A stretch of DNA of 62,666 nt from Bacteroides sp. (GTDB lineage Bacteria; Bacteroidota; Bacteroidia; Bacteroidales; Bacteroidaceae). The notes under the pieces were generated by a model. The model saw nothing but the letters and a program-made list of their open reading frames with translations. It made no database searches and was not told the DNA's origin. The position numbers were made by a program, and so were the translations under genes. Where the stretch lies: the NCBI GenBank assembly GCA_015060765.1, contig SUXW01000019.1, positions 1-62,666 on the forward strand, in the 5' to 3' direction. Positions 7,361 to 17,698 of the stretch are shown here, one piece after another; the first letter of the stretch is position 1, and every line of letters begins with the position of its first letter.

Positions 7361-9037
7361 ATGGCAGAAATAATTAAGCATATAAACGACACCAATGCAA
7401 GTTATCGTTCTTTAACTGCGGGTGATGCGAAAAATACAGATTTGTTTTTCGATCAAGGTCATTATAGTTTCTTTGGAGGTGTAAATCGTACGATTAAAGT
7501 TCGTTTACATAAAACTAATTTGTCACAATCTATCCTTTTTATAGCTTCTATTTTACCGCGTAAATATGATTTGGGTGCGAAGCATTATAAAGTTGAGTAT
7601 TCTTCAAAATTTGTAGAAGAGAATTTGGCTATACTTGATTCCTTTTTTATTGTTGATGGAATAAAGGTGGAGACAAGAATTGTAGAATGGAATGTTCGTA
7701 AAGATATATTGCAAAAAAATGGAAAGATAGATGATAGATTATATTTGAATGGTTTGCAATTTGATTTACCATATGCATATAACGGAAATGAACTGGTTAA
7801 TAAATTTAGTATCCGTAATTATTTGGCTGGTGGTTATTCGAATGTAAAGATGGTAAGCAATGAGGATGATATCTATGATTTGTACATCTCAAACACAATA
7901 GAAGCTTACATAGAGGATGATGGCATTGTGGATGAAATAGAGAATACGATTCCTGTCAAGGATTGTAGTTTGCAACAAATCTATTATGGCGCACCCGGAA
8001 CAGGAAAGTCTCATGAAATCAACCGATTGACTAAAGGCAAAGAAGTTGTCCGTACGACTTTCCATCCGGATAGCGATTATTCTACATTCGTAGGCGCTTA
8101 TAAACCGACATCCATTGAAATTCCGGTAAGAGATGTAACAGGGAAGGTTATTGTAGAAGGTGATAAACAGGTTACAGAGAACCGTATCGTTTATGAATTT
8201 GTAGAACAAGCTTTTTTACAAGCGTACATCAAAGCTTGGAATGCTTACATAGATGCTTCGGAAGGAGAAAAGTCGAAAGATATTTATCTGGTGATAGAAG
8301 AAATAAACCGTGGAAACTGTGCACAGATTTTTGGTGACCTTTTCCAATTGCTTGATAGAAATGGAGCCGGATTTTCGGATTATCCCATTCAAGCCGACAA
8401 GGATATGAAGAAACAATTGGCAAAGGCTTTCAGTGGGAAAAACATTGCCGATGCTGAACGTATAAACAATATCTACGAAGAAGATATAGTGGCACAAGTG
8501 CTAAGTGGTGAAAAACTCCTTTTGCCGGACAATCTCTACATCTGGGCAACCATGAACACCAGCGACCAAAGTCTGTTCCCCATTGACTCGGCCTTCAAAC
8601 GCCGTTGGGATTGGCAGTATACACCTATCTGTGAAGGCAAATCAAATGATGGTCAACCATTGGGATGGAAAATTAAAGCAAATGGTAATGAGTATGATTG
8701 GTGGACTTTCATACAGAAAATCAATGCAGAAATCGAAGAACTGACAAAGTCGGAAGACAAGAAGTTGGGATACTTTTTCTGTAAGCCGATTAATGGAATA
8801 ATTCCGGCAGAAACATTTGTAGGTAAAGTAATTTTCTATCTGTGGAACGATGTGTTCAAAGACCAGGATTTAGGAAACATATTCCATGACAATGAAGACA
8901 AGGAACTTACATTCAACTCTTTCTATGGAGTGGATAATTACGGAAAGGCTGTCGTTAAAGAAGAAGTGGTAGAAATGTTCCTGAATAATTTGGATTTAAA
9001 ACCGATTGGAGGAGAAACTATTGACGAAACAAAATAA
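7361..9037 (+). CDS. McrB-like AAA+ NTPase, R1 subunit of a LlaJI-like system
   Basis: This 558-aa protein has Walker A GAPGTGKS (residues 210-217), Walker B LVIEEINR (310-317), the McrB-type MNTSDQS motif (398-404) and an arginine-rich RRWDW sensor region (414-418). McrB-class NTPases power DNA translocation for a partner nuclease. In LlaJI, R1 is this kind of protein and R2 carries recognition and cleavage. The N-terminal 200 residues are unlike the McrB DNA-binding domain I know and may contact R2 or DNA. It begins 2 nt after the DUF3883 stop. Confidence 0.88.
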   Translation: MAEIIKHINDTNASYRSLTAGDAKNTDLFFDQGHYSFFGGVNRTIKVRLHKTNLSQSILFIASILPRKYDLGAKHYKVEYSSKFVEENLAILDSFFIVDGIKVETRIVEWNVRKDILQKNGKIDDRLYLNGLQFDLPYAYNGNELVNKFSIRNYLAGGYSNVKMVSNEDDIYDLYISNTIEAYIEDDGIVDEIENTIPVKDCSLQQIYYGAPGTGKSHEINRLTKGKEVVRTTFHPDSDYSTFVGAYKPTSIEIPVRDVTGKVIVEGDKQVTENRIVYEFVEQAFLQAYIKAWNAYIDASEGEKSKDIYLVIEEINRGNCAQIFGDLFQLLDRNGAGFSDYPIQADKDMKKQLAKAFSGKNIADAERINNIYEEDIVAQVLSGEKLLLPDNLYIWATMNTSDQSLFPIDSAFKRRWDWQYTPICEGKSNDGQPLGWKIKANGNEYDWWTFIQKINAEIEELTKSEDKKLGYFFCKPINGIIPAETFVGKVIFYLWNDVFKDQDLGNIFHDNEDKELTFNSFYGVDNYGKAVVKEEVVEMFLNNLDLKPIGGETIDETK

Positions 9038-9264
9038 AAGAATGGGAATCTCGAACTCCAATAATAAATAAGGATAAAATCGTTTTTTATAAACGAGTTA
9101 TAAAAAGCTAACAGCTTATTGACTTTTTGAGGAAAGTGAATAACACCAATTGGTGACCAAATATCGACATCTTGAAAAAAGTCAGCAAGTTGCTGACCTT
9201 TTAAAGATGTTGTAAATGTTTGAACCATACAATAGCAGAGGTGAGGTTTTGAAGGTAAGACATT
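9038..9264. promoter_or_regulatory. Gap between R1 and R2 with a 17-bp palindrome
   Basis: This is the only gap over 20 nt in the AIPR-to-Vsr run. It contains a perfect odd palindrome at 9181-9197 (GTCAGCAA-G-TTGCTGAC), preceded by six A and followed by CTTTT, so it could be a short stem-loop terminator acting both ways or an operator. I see no convincing small gene in it. Its position would allow R2 to be expressed differently from R1 and the methyltransferases. Confidence 0.45.
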
Positions 9265-11400
9265 ATGAGAATTTTGATAGAAGAATACAGGTATAAGGCT
9301 CTTGATGTGAGGGAAACCATCTATGGACTAGATGTGCTTGAAGACATCGAAGGCTATGTGAGCGTAAACTACGTGGGGTATTATTTTAATTCCCATCCGC
9401 AAGTTTACGACTGTGTATTCATTCTACCCAAAGTGTTGTTGGAAGTAAAGGATGGAGAGGAACTTGTGTTCGGCCAATATCGCCCGGAAGAAATTATTTG
9501 TGTGAATGAGAATTCACTATTGACAGAAGAACAGAAAAATTTTATCTATGACTTTTCGGTATGGATATATCGCGCTATTGTGGTGTTTTATAACGACAAA
9601 CGAAACGACACTTCCATTGTTTACCACAAGAAGATAGCTCAAGTAAACAAAGGCCGAAAGCAACGGAACAATACATTCTTGGACATACTTCTCTCGATGA
9701 TTCAATTTTGCGAGGACAACCAACAGTTCTTTATGTACATCATCAAGAATATGCATTCGGGGTTCAACAAGATAAATTGGACACGAACTATTGCAAGGAC
9801 GAATGCTATGGTGCAAGACAATAGTGCCATATATGTGAATCCCATTAACAAGAAAAGACAAATTAACTTCGACGAAGAGTTGCTGGTTATCTTCTTTTCC
9901 ATCTTGGATTACATTCACGAACGATATGGATTCCAGGTCAACGTCAATTGTAATTATGAACTCATAAAGGGAAGAAAGTTTCAAAGTTATTTGAACGGAT
10001 ATGGGAAAATCAAATTACAACAAATCAAATACAAGTATTTTTCGGACAAGGCTTTGCATTTGTGGCAATTGTGCTATTCATTCTTTGATAAGGCAAAGGA
10101 AATAGCTATCAATATGGGCCAAAAAGACTATTTGTTAGCTAAGAATTTCAATATTGTGTTTGAAGCTATTATCGATGAGTTGATAGGGGAAACGGGTGAA
10201 GTTCCTGCAGGCTTGAAAAAACAAGAGGATGGCAAAATGGTTGACCATATCTATACTTATCATGGCTTGACAACCCATAAGGAAGATAAACCAATCTATT
10301 ACATCGGCGACTCTAAATATTACAAACGAAACAATCCGATAGGTAAAGAATCTGTAGCCAAGCAATTTACATATGCAAGGAATGTAATACAATGGAACCT
10401 TAACCTGTTTATGAATGGTGATGAAAAGGATGAGGACTGGAAGAAGGATTGGAATCAATTTAGGGAAGTGCCTAAACTTCGTGATGAAGAAACGGAAGGA
10501 TATAACATTATTCCTAACTTCTTCATCAGCGCTACGATGGAAGAGGATTTGAGTTACAGAGACAATATTCGACCGACAGAAAAGAAGAACAAATTCTTTA
10601 CATCCGAACAATTCTGTAACCGCTTGTTTGATCGTGATACACTTTTGGTGTGCCATTATGATGTGAACTTCTTGTTTGTGGTATCCCTTTATGCTCTGAA
10701 TAACCGCTCGAAAAAGGATGCATGGAAAAAGAAAGTGAGGAAAATGTTTAGAGAACAAATACAAGAAACATTACAAAAGAACTATCAGTTCTATGCTATG
10801 ACAGCTTTGCCTAATGAAGATGGGAAAAAGTATATAAAGACACATTTTCAAGATGTATTGGGCAAAATTTATGCACCTTATGAGAATACGGACTATTTTT
10901 CGCTAGCACTAGACCATAAAGATACTGCAAATAATGAAAAACTGTTGGAACAGTTGCGTAAACACTTCTATGTGATAGAGTGTGGATTAGGTGATAACCC
11001 ACAAGAAATAATAAAGGAGGTAATGACTGGAATGCCTGTACATATCAAGGAAAAACCCGAAGAAAAGAATATCCTTACAGGCCTTGTAAGAAGAACGGAC
11101 AGCCATTTCTCCAAATTTTTGGACCATCAGGCCGATGTATACGTTATGGAGAAAATACCTTCAATCAACCTTATGGGTATCAAATACTTGCTACCTATGG
11201 TGGCGGGTGCCATCGATGGCTATTACGAAGTAAGTCGTATGGGATTCACTACCTTCGAGGGTAAACCGGCACTTCGGTTGAGGCTTGGCAGATACATCCC
11301 CATCGGAGAGGATAGGGTGGATATCTATAGGATCAAGATGCAGCCGGGCGAACTCATCTCATTCGAATATGTGATGAAGATGTATAATAAAGAAATATAA
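9265..11400 (+). CDS. LlaJI/McrC-like restriction endonuclease, R2 subunit
   Basis: This 711-aa protein fits the LlaJI restriction endonuclease family (PF09563). The N-terminal half resembles a target-recognition module. The middle carries a McrC-like PD-(D/E)XK nuclease signature: FE at residues 299-300, Asp327 in MVDHIY, and Asp348-Ser-Lys350 in YYIGDSKYYK. It directly follows the McrB-like partner, as R2 follows R1 in LlaJI. The length is larger than classical McrC (about 350 aa), consistent with fused recognition and cleavage. The family call is mine by eye; a generic McrC-like assignment is the fallback. Confidence 0.8.
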   Translation: MRILIEEYRYKALDVRETIYGLDVLEDIEGYVSVNYVGYYFNSHPQVYDCVFILPKVLLEVKDGEELVFGQYRPEEIICVNENSLLTEEQKNFIYDFSVWIYRAIVVFYNDKRNDTSIVYHKKIAQVNKGRKQRNNTFLDILLSMIQFCEDNQQFFMYIIKNMHSGFNKINWTRTIARTNAMVQDNSAIYVNPINKKRQINFDEELLVIFFSILDYIHERYGFQVNVNCNYELIKGRKFQSYLNGYGKIKLQQIKYKYFSDKALHLWQLCYSFFDKAKEIAINMGQKDYLLAKNFNIVFEAIIDELIGETGEVPAGLKKQEDGKMVDHIYTYHGLTTHKEDKPIYYIGDSKYYKRNNPIGKESVAKQFTYARNVIQWNLNLFMNGDEKDEDWKKDWNQFREVPKLRDEETEGYNIIPNFFISATMEEDLSYRDNIRPTEKKNKFFTSEQFCNRLFDRDTLLVCHYDVNFLFVVSLYALNNRSKKDAWKKKVRKMFREQIQETLQKNYQFYAMTALPNEDGKKYIKTHFQDVLGKIYAPYENTDYFSLALDHKDTANNEKLLEQLRKHFYVIECGLGDNPQEIIKEVMTGMPVHIKEKPEEKNILTGLVRRTDSHFSKFLDHQADVYVMEKIPSINLMGIKYLLPMVAGAIDGYYEVSRMGFTTFEGKPALRLRLGRYIPIGEDRVDIYRIKMQPGELISFEYVMKMYNKEI

Positions 11401-11405
11401 TATTT

Positions 11406-12068
11406 ATGGAAAACAGCCTACGACAAAAAGCTAAGAAAAAACTACTAAGAGTTACTATGCCAAGTGGTAATGTAATTTGCCATAAAAGTGTAACTATGAC
11501 GTTTATAGATGTACTAAAAGAAATAGGCTCTGAGAATTTCAATAGAATTACCTTGGAAATTGGTCATTATCCTTTGCTGAGTAAAGAGATTTATCCCAAA
11601 TTCAAGGATTATATGAAGCCAGTAGTAGACGGGTGGTATGTAAATATTCAAAGTGATACTGACCAAAAATATTTACAACTTAATTCTATAAAAGAAGAGT
11701 TGTGGCTGGCGATGGATATAGAAGTAGGAACAGATTTCATAACAAGTGATGTAAAGGTTGCGCAGAAAGGGAAGAAAAGGGCAGATAAACTTTTGGTCAA
11801 ATTCCCAGATGGCGAATTTGTGGGAGGGGAGAATCCTATAGATACATTTTTGGAATGTATTTGGAAAATTGGTGTAGAGGAAATTTTTCGAAAGGGATTC
11901 CAATACAAGGATAAACCATTGATTACTACCCGACAACAATACAATAGCCAAGTACAAATCGGCAAGGATTGTTGGCTTACTATACCTCCGCAAACCAAAG
12001 ATAAATTTAAAATGCTTCGAATATTGGATGCTGTAATGAGACTAAAACTGGAAGTTTCGATTATATAA
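11406..12068 (+). CDS. Unknown protein of the restriction island
   Basis: This 220-aa soluble, basic protein has no motif I can assign to a known family. It begins 5 nt after R2 and ends 9 nt before Vsr, so it is transcribed with them. The N-terminal ~90 residues alternate hydrophobic and basic residues and end in VVDGWYVN; the C-terminal half has paired tryptophans and a Gly-Lys-rich turn. Small unknown proteins with this look recur beside restriction genes in gut Bacteroidetes, in my memory, but I cannot name a function. It could be a DNA-binding accessory or a regulator. Confidence 0.7.
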   Translation: MENSLRQKAKKKLLRVTMPSGNVICHKSVTMTFIDVLKEIGSENFNRITLEIGHYPLLSKEIYPKFKDYMKPVVDGWYVNIQSDTDQKYLQLNSIKEELWLAMDIEVGTDFITSDVKVAQKGKKRADKLLVKFPDGEFVGGENPIDTFLECIWKIGVEEIFRKGFQYKDKPLITTRQQYNSQVQIGKDCWLTIPPQTKDKFKMLRILDAVMRLKLEVSII

Positions 12069-12077
12069 TTTCCCCTT

Positions 12078-12608
12078 ATGCCCGACAAATTAACCCCCGA
12101 ACAGCGCCACAAGTGTATGGCAAGCATCAAGAGCCGGAATACAAGGCCCGAGGTGCTGGTCAGGAAGTTCTTGTTTGCTCATGGGTACAGGTTCCGCATC
12201 AACGTGAAACGGTTGCCAGGCACGCCAGACATTGTATTGCGGAAGTATCACACTTGCATCTTTGTGAATGGGTGCTTCTGGCATGGGCATGAGGGCTGCA
12301 AGTATTTCGTTCTGCCAAAGTCAAATACGGAGTTCTGGCAAAAGAAGATTGAACGGAACCGGGAGAGGGACCTGGACAGGCGCATCAAACTGCGTGACAT
12401 GGGGTGGCACGTCATCCAAATTTGGGAGTGCCAGCTGAAGCCCAAGGTGCGCGAGGAGTATCTACAGGGATTGCTGCTCACTCTAAACCGTATCATGCTG
12501 ATGAACTATCAGCCCAAGTCATACCAACAGGCTGAAGAGGAACTTCTGCCTATGGTGGCGGAGGAAGATATTATCTTACAGTCTTACAATCTTACAAATG
12601 ACAATTAG
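12078..12608 (+). CDS. vsr: Very short patch repair endonuclease Vsr
   Basis: This 176-aa protein is a Vsr mismatch endonuclease, which nicks 5' to the T of T:G mismatches made when 5-methylcytosine deaminates. It shows the RHKCMASIKSRNT opening, Glu25 in RPEV, the catalytic Asp51 in LPGTPDIV, and the VNGCFWHGH motif with the active-site His and zinc ligands. Its presence fits an operon with two m5C methyltransferases. The gene looks more GC-rich than the genes before it, suggesting separate ancestry. Its last ~11 codons and TAG stop are supplied by the border repeat at 12574-12608, which implies recombination at its 3' end. Confidence 0.93.
   Translation: MPDKLTPEQRHKCMASIKSRNTRPEVLVRKFLFAHGYRFRINVKRLPGTPDIVLRKYHTCIFVNGCFWHGHEGCKYFVLPKSNTEFWQKKIERNRERDLDRRIKLRDMGWHVIQIWECQLKPKVREEYLQGLLLTLNRIMLMNYQPKSYQQAEEELLPMVAEEDIILQSYNLTNDN
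12574..12608 (+). repeat. Island-border repeat, right copy, inside vsr
   Basis: The first 23 bases match 360-382 exactly, and the ACAATTAG end is also shared. It encodes the Vsr C-terminus (SYNLTNDN, stop). Beyond it the gene direction, base composition and gene types change to ordinary chromosomal genes. Confidence 0.55.
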
Positions 12609-12626
12609 TTGAAAAACTTTCGGATG

Positions 12627-13496
12627 TCATAGGCTTTCTTGTAGTTTTTGGTTCAACAATTCTTTTTGACGTTGCAGCTCTTCCTTGAGGCGCTCCCTCT
12701 CGGCTATTATGGCTGCTATTTCCGCTTCTCTTTGCTTTTCTTCGGCTTCTTCATTCAATTCCTTTTGGTGCACGGCTTCTATTTTCTGAAGCAGCGGGAT
12801 GGGGTGGAATAGGTATAGTGTGTTGGTATATTCGTTCGGAAGGCATTTTACCAGGATATGCTTGTCGGTAAACTGCCACAGGGCTTGATAGAGGGTATCG
12901 GTAGAGGTGCAGTGGTGGGGCTCGCCGTATTTCTTACTAAGGAACCGGACAACGGTGCGTGCATTCGAAATCTTGCAGGTGTCGTTGCTGATGCCGAAGC
13001 TGATGCCGTAGAGCCGATTGTCGAAATAATGGCGGTTGGGGGGAAAGAGCCTGACGTTGTCGATGGTAAAGTCGGAGTCCAACTCGGGATGAAGGGTGAG
13101 GCGCCACGTTACCTGGAAGGGCGACATGCCTATTGTGAGACCGCCGTAGAGGTCTTGTGAAGGGGAGGCTTGGGTGCCTATGCCGGTAAGCATGCCATCG
13201 GACTGGGCGATGGCATGCTCTACAAGGGGATCTTCTCTGTCTTGATAGGTGCGGGTCTCTGAGTTCATCATGCGATAGAAATCGTGGATATTCTCGCGGT
13301 TGCAGATGAGGGTGACCACGCAGAGCATGAAAATCCACCACAGGGTGTGAAACCTGACCGGGTGTTTCTTGGGCTTTTGGGGAATGTAGATGTATCCCAA
13401 ATAGACCAGGAAGAGGAGCAGGGGCACAGTGATATACCAATGGACAATGGCCAGGTAAATCAGGATGATGATGAGCAGGAGACCGATAACATGCAT
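12627..13496 (-). CDS. Hypothetical membrane-anchored protein
   Basis: This 289-aa protein has two or three N-terminal hydrophobic segments (about residues 4-40 and 50-66), then a soluble region of ~190 residues and a strongly charged C-terminal coiled coil (about 240-289, rich in Glu, Arg, Lys and Leu). I do not recognise the soluble domain, which contains repeated short motifs around TIGMSPFQVTW resembling outer-membrane-assembly-type lipoprotein folds only loosely. It is the first gene right of the island and runs opposite to it. It stands alone, 72 nt from the nitroreductase gene behind it on the same strand. Confidence 0.7.
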   Translation of the reverse strand: MHVIGLLLIIILIYLAIVHWYITVPLLLFLVYLGYIYIPQKPKKHPVRFHTLWWIFMLCVVTLICNRENIHDFYRMMNSETRTYQDREDPLVEHAIAQSDGMLTGIGTQASPSQDLYGGLTIGMSPFQVTWRLTLHPELDSDFTIDNVRLFPPNRHYFDNRLYGISFGISNDTCKISNARTVVRFLSKKYGEPHHCTSTDTLYQALWQFTDKHILVKCLPNEYTNTLYLFHPIPLLQKIEAVHQKELNEEAEEKQREAEIAAIIAERERLKEELQRQKELLNQKLQESL

Positions 13497-13568
13497 AAGC
13501 TATATGTTTTAAGATTCTCCGCAAAGAAACCGACACTTTTTGACAGATTATGTCAAATTGCGATTTTT

Positions 13569-14183
13569 TTAGAAGAATTTTACGATCTCGTCGAGGTCAC
13601 GACGACCGGGGCGATTGGGTTCGCTTGCCCGATAACCTAAAGAGATGACGGCCATGATGGTTTCGCTCTCGGGGATACCGAACAGGGTGCGGAGGGCCTC
13701 GGAATCGCGCATGCCCATGATGAGGGTATCAAAGCCCATGGCACGGGCGGTGAGGACCAGGTAGGCATTGCTCACACCGTTGTCGTAGGCTCCCCAGCCT
13801 TCGCCTATCTCGTTGGTGGCCTGACCCTGGAAGTGGCCAGACTTGCCCTTTTCGTAGGTGGAAACCATCAGGACGGGAGCGCCCTGTACATTGCGCTTGT
13901 TGAAGTCGCCAATCAACTCTTGTACGGCCTGTACCTTTTCGGGGGTCATGGCTACGTAGTACTTGGTGGGCTGTCCGTTGGCCCATGAGGGGGCTTCCTG
14001 GGTGGTGGTGAGCAATTGGCGCACTTCGGCCTCGCTGATGGTCTTGGTGGCATCGTAATGACGGATGCTGCGACGGGTGGTAACTACTTCTTCGAAGGAA
14101 GGTCCGGCAGATGGGGTGGATTCGCTGGTGCAGGAGCCGAGCATGGCGGCAAACAGCAGACTGAGAAATAAATGTTTTTTCAT
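13569..14183 (-). CDS. Nitroreductase-family lipoprotein
   Basis: This 204-aa protein has a lipoprotein signal (LGSC, lipidated Cys18), so it is exported and anchored. The mature part has the nitroreductase fold pattern: TTRRSIRHYD near residue 37 (FMN phosphate contact), APSWANGQPT around residue 65, and the C-terminal GYRASEPNRPGRR loop. Members use FMN to reduce nitro-aromatics, quinones or flavins with NAD(P)H. A lipoprotein form is unusual for a cytosolic-cofactor enzyme but is known in Bacteroidetes. It diverges from groES across a 187-nt gap. Confidence 0.85.
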   Translation of the reverse strand: MKKHLFLSLLFAAMLGSCTSESTPSAGPSFEEVVTTRRSIRHYDATKTISEAEVRQLLTTTQEAPSWANGQPTKYYVAMTPEKVQAVQELIGDFNKRNVQGAPVLMVSTYEKGKSGHFQGQATNEIGEGWGAYDNGVSNAYLVLTARAMGFDTLIMGMRDSEALRTLFGIPESETIMAVISLGYRASEPNRPGRRDLDEIVKFF

Positions 14184-14370
14184 GATTCAGTGAGATTAAA
14201 TATTTTGACAAAGATAGAAAAAAGAAGAAAAATTGTGTCATTATTGTCTGCCAAAAAGTCATAAAAAGAAGAAAAAGTGGGTTTGGCACACTTTTCGCTA
14301 TAGAATTATTGCCGCATGTGATGAACAAAGTTGGCATAAAATGAATGTATAATATATAAAATAAAGGAAT

Positions 14371-14649
14371 ATGAACATTAAACCATTGGCAGACAGAGTG
14401 CTGATTCTTCCGGCACCTGCTGAAGAAAAGACAATCGGCGGTATCATCATCCCCGATACAGCAAAGGAAAAACCTTTGAAAGGTGAAGTGATGGCTACAG
14501 GAAACGGCACTAAGGATGAAGAAATGATTCTGAAGGTGGGCGATACTGTGTTGTATGGCAAATATTCGGGTACCGAATTGGAATACAATGGCGTGAAGTA
14601 CTTGATGATGCGCCAAAGTGATGTGCTCGCAATCGTGGAACATGTTTGA
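14371..14649 (+). CDS. groES: Co-chaperonin GroES
   Basis: This 92-aa protein is the heptameric lid of the GroEL folding chamber. The mobile-loop region [17 protein letters not shown] and the [11 protein letters not shown] strand are typical, and the length is normal. It is followed by groEL after 28 nt, the standard bicistronic operon. I saw no CIRCE-type inverted repeat upstream, so HrcA control is not evident. Confidence 0.97.
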   Translation: MNIKPLADRVLILPAPAEEKTIGGIIIPDTAKEKPLKGEVMATGNGTKDEEMILKVGDTVLYGKYSGTELEYNGVKYLMMRQSDVLAIVEHV

Positions 14650-14665
14650 TTTGTATAACAAGTAA

Positions 14666-16315
<1,650 letters not shown>

Positions 16316-16339
16316 GATTGTCCGACCGATGATAATGAA

Positions 16340-16370
16340 GTGGATGTGTGGTTGCACATCCACTTTTTTT
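16340..16370 (+). terminator. groESL terminator
   Basis: A perfect 9-bp stem GTGGATGTG / CACATCCAC with a 6-nt loop is followed by seven T. It ends the groESL transcript. The next promoter begins inside its loop. Confidence 0.9.
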
Positions 16371-16380
16371 ATTACTTTTG
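16351..16380 (+). promoter_or_regulatory. Promoter of the WYL regulator, overlapping the terminator
   Basis: GTTG at 16351-16354 (-33 type) is followed after 18 nt by TACTTTTG at 16373-16380, a full match to the Bacteroides -7 consensus TAnnTTTG. The start codon chosen for the gene is at 16396, 16 nt after the -7 element, which rules out an in-frame ATG at 16348. Confidence 0.65.
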
Positions 16381-16395
16381 CAAAAACGGATTGTT

Positions 16396-17304
16396 ATGGA
16401 ATTGCATAAATTTGAACGACAGCTTCGGTTGATGATGATGCTGACGCAGAACAGAAACTATACCCTGGAGGAATTGGGAAAACGACTGGATATGAGCGCA
16501 CGGAATGTGTACCGCTATATTGATGCTTTCAAAATGGCAGGGTTCGTGGTACGCAAACGAAACAAGTGCTACTACCTGGACAAGTCGTCGCCTTACTTCA
16601 AGGATATCACGAGCCTGGTGCACTTTACGGAAGAGGAGGCGTATGTACTGAAAAGGGCCATCGAAAGCATTGACGGGAATACGGCCATGAAACAGGATTT
16701 GAAGCAGAAGTTATACAAGGTATACGACTACAAGATTTTGTCGGAAATCGTGGTGCGCAACGGGATAGGCGACAATGTGCATTTTCTGTATGAGGCCATC
16801 AAGGAGAAGAAGAAGGTGGTGCTGTGCCAGTATAAATCGTCCAACAGTCATGCTACACGCGATAGGGTGGTGGAACCGTTTGCCTTTACGCCGAATAACA
16901 GTGAGATATGGTGCTACGAACTGGCGAGTGGGATGAATAAGTTGTTCAAAGTGTCGCGCATCGGTCGGGTACAGATGCTGGAGGAAGCTTGGGAAGCGGA
17001 GGACAAGCACCGGGGTGGCTACACGGATGTGTTCCATAATAGCAGTGACCAGCGGTTGCCCGTGAAACTGAGATTGGGGATGAATGCCGCCAACCTGCTG
17101 GTGGAGGAGTATCCGCTGGCGGAAAAGTACCTGACGAAGGAGGATGGAAACCATTGGTTGTTCGAAACGGAGGTGTGCAGATACGAGGGAGTAGCCCGTT
17201 TTGTATTGGGACTGATGGAGGATATCGAGGTGTTGGGCTCTGATGAATTTAACGTTTTTTTGCGAGAAAAACTTCGAATGGGGGCAAATAAGTTGAAAGT
17301 TTGA
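16396..17304 (+). CDS. WYL-domain transcriptional regulator
   Basis: This 302-aa protein has an N-terminal winged helix-turn-helix (about residues 5-60, YTLEELGKRLDMSARNVYRYID) and a WYL ligand-binding domain (about 125-200), with AFTPNNSEIWCYELASGMNKLFKVSRI as the WYL-like strand pair. WYL regulators sense small molecules or nucleic acids and control stress, carbohydrate or defence genes. It has its own promoter and no partner gene in the same direction except the small membrane protein 57 nt downstream. Confidence 0.88.
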   Translation: MELHKFERQLRLMMMLTQNRNYTLEELGKRLDMSARNVYRYIDAFKMAGFVVRKRNKCYYLDKSSPYFKDITSLVHFTEEEAYVLKRAIESIDGNTAMKQDLKQKLYKVYDYKILSEIVVRNGIGDNVHFLYEAIKEKKKVVLCQYKSSNSHATRDRVVEPFAFTPNNSEIWCYELASGMNKLFKVSRIGRVQMLEEAWEAEDKHRGGYTDVFHNSSDQRLPVKLRLGMNAANLLVEEYPLAEKYLTKEDGNHWLFETEVCRYEGVARFVLGLMEDIEVLGSDEFNVFLREKLRMGANKLKV

Positions 17305-17361
17305 CGTACCCTGTCAAAAAACGGCCGTTTCTTTGCATCATGATTAATAAACGAAACGATT

Positions 17362-17622
17362 ATGAAAAAAGAAATGGCTCTCCGTATTTCCTTGAAGGAA
17401 CGCATTAAATTGTATGTACTTGCTAGTGTAGCTCCGATGGCTCGGGTCTTGTCGGATGTGTTGGAAGAAGAAATCAGTGCAGAAAAAACTTTGCGCATCC
17501 TGCACGTGGTGATTGCCTTTACGGCGCTGGTGTTTACTTATGGTCATGCCTTGATGTCGGTATTGTTCCTGATATGGTTTGCTCTGACATTGGTGGATTG
17601 CCGGAGAGCGGGTTTGAAATAA
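17362..17622 (+). CDS. Small single-pass membrane protein, unknown
   Basis: This 86-aa protein has a basic and amphipathic N-terminal half and one or two hydrophobic segments from about residue 46 to 78 (VVIAFTALVFTYGHALMSVLF). It follows the WYL gene after a 12-bp palindrome (AAACGGCCGTTT, 17319-17330) that could be an operator. A terminator lies right after its stop. I do not recognise a family. Confidence 0.65.
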   Translation: MKKEMALRISLKERIKLYVLASVAPMARVLSDVLEEEISAEKTLRILHVVIAFTALVFTYGHALMSVLFLIWFALTLVDCRRAGLK

Positions 17623-17631
17623 AGGGAAAAA

Positions 17632-17666
17632 GGCTGTTGCACATATATGCAGCAGCCCTTTTATTT
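17632..17666 (+). terminator. Terminator after the small membrane protein
   Basis: A 10-bp stem GGCTGTTGCA / TGCAGCAGCC with one G-U pair and a 6-nt loop (17632-17657) is followed by CTTTTATTT. Confidence 0.85.
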
Positions 17667-17698
17667 GCATTCATTTTGTCTCAAAATCGAGTATGGCC

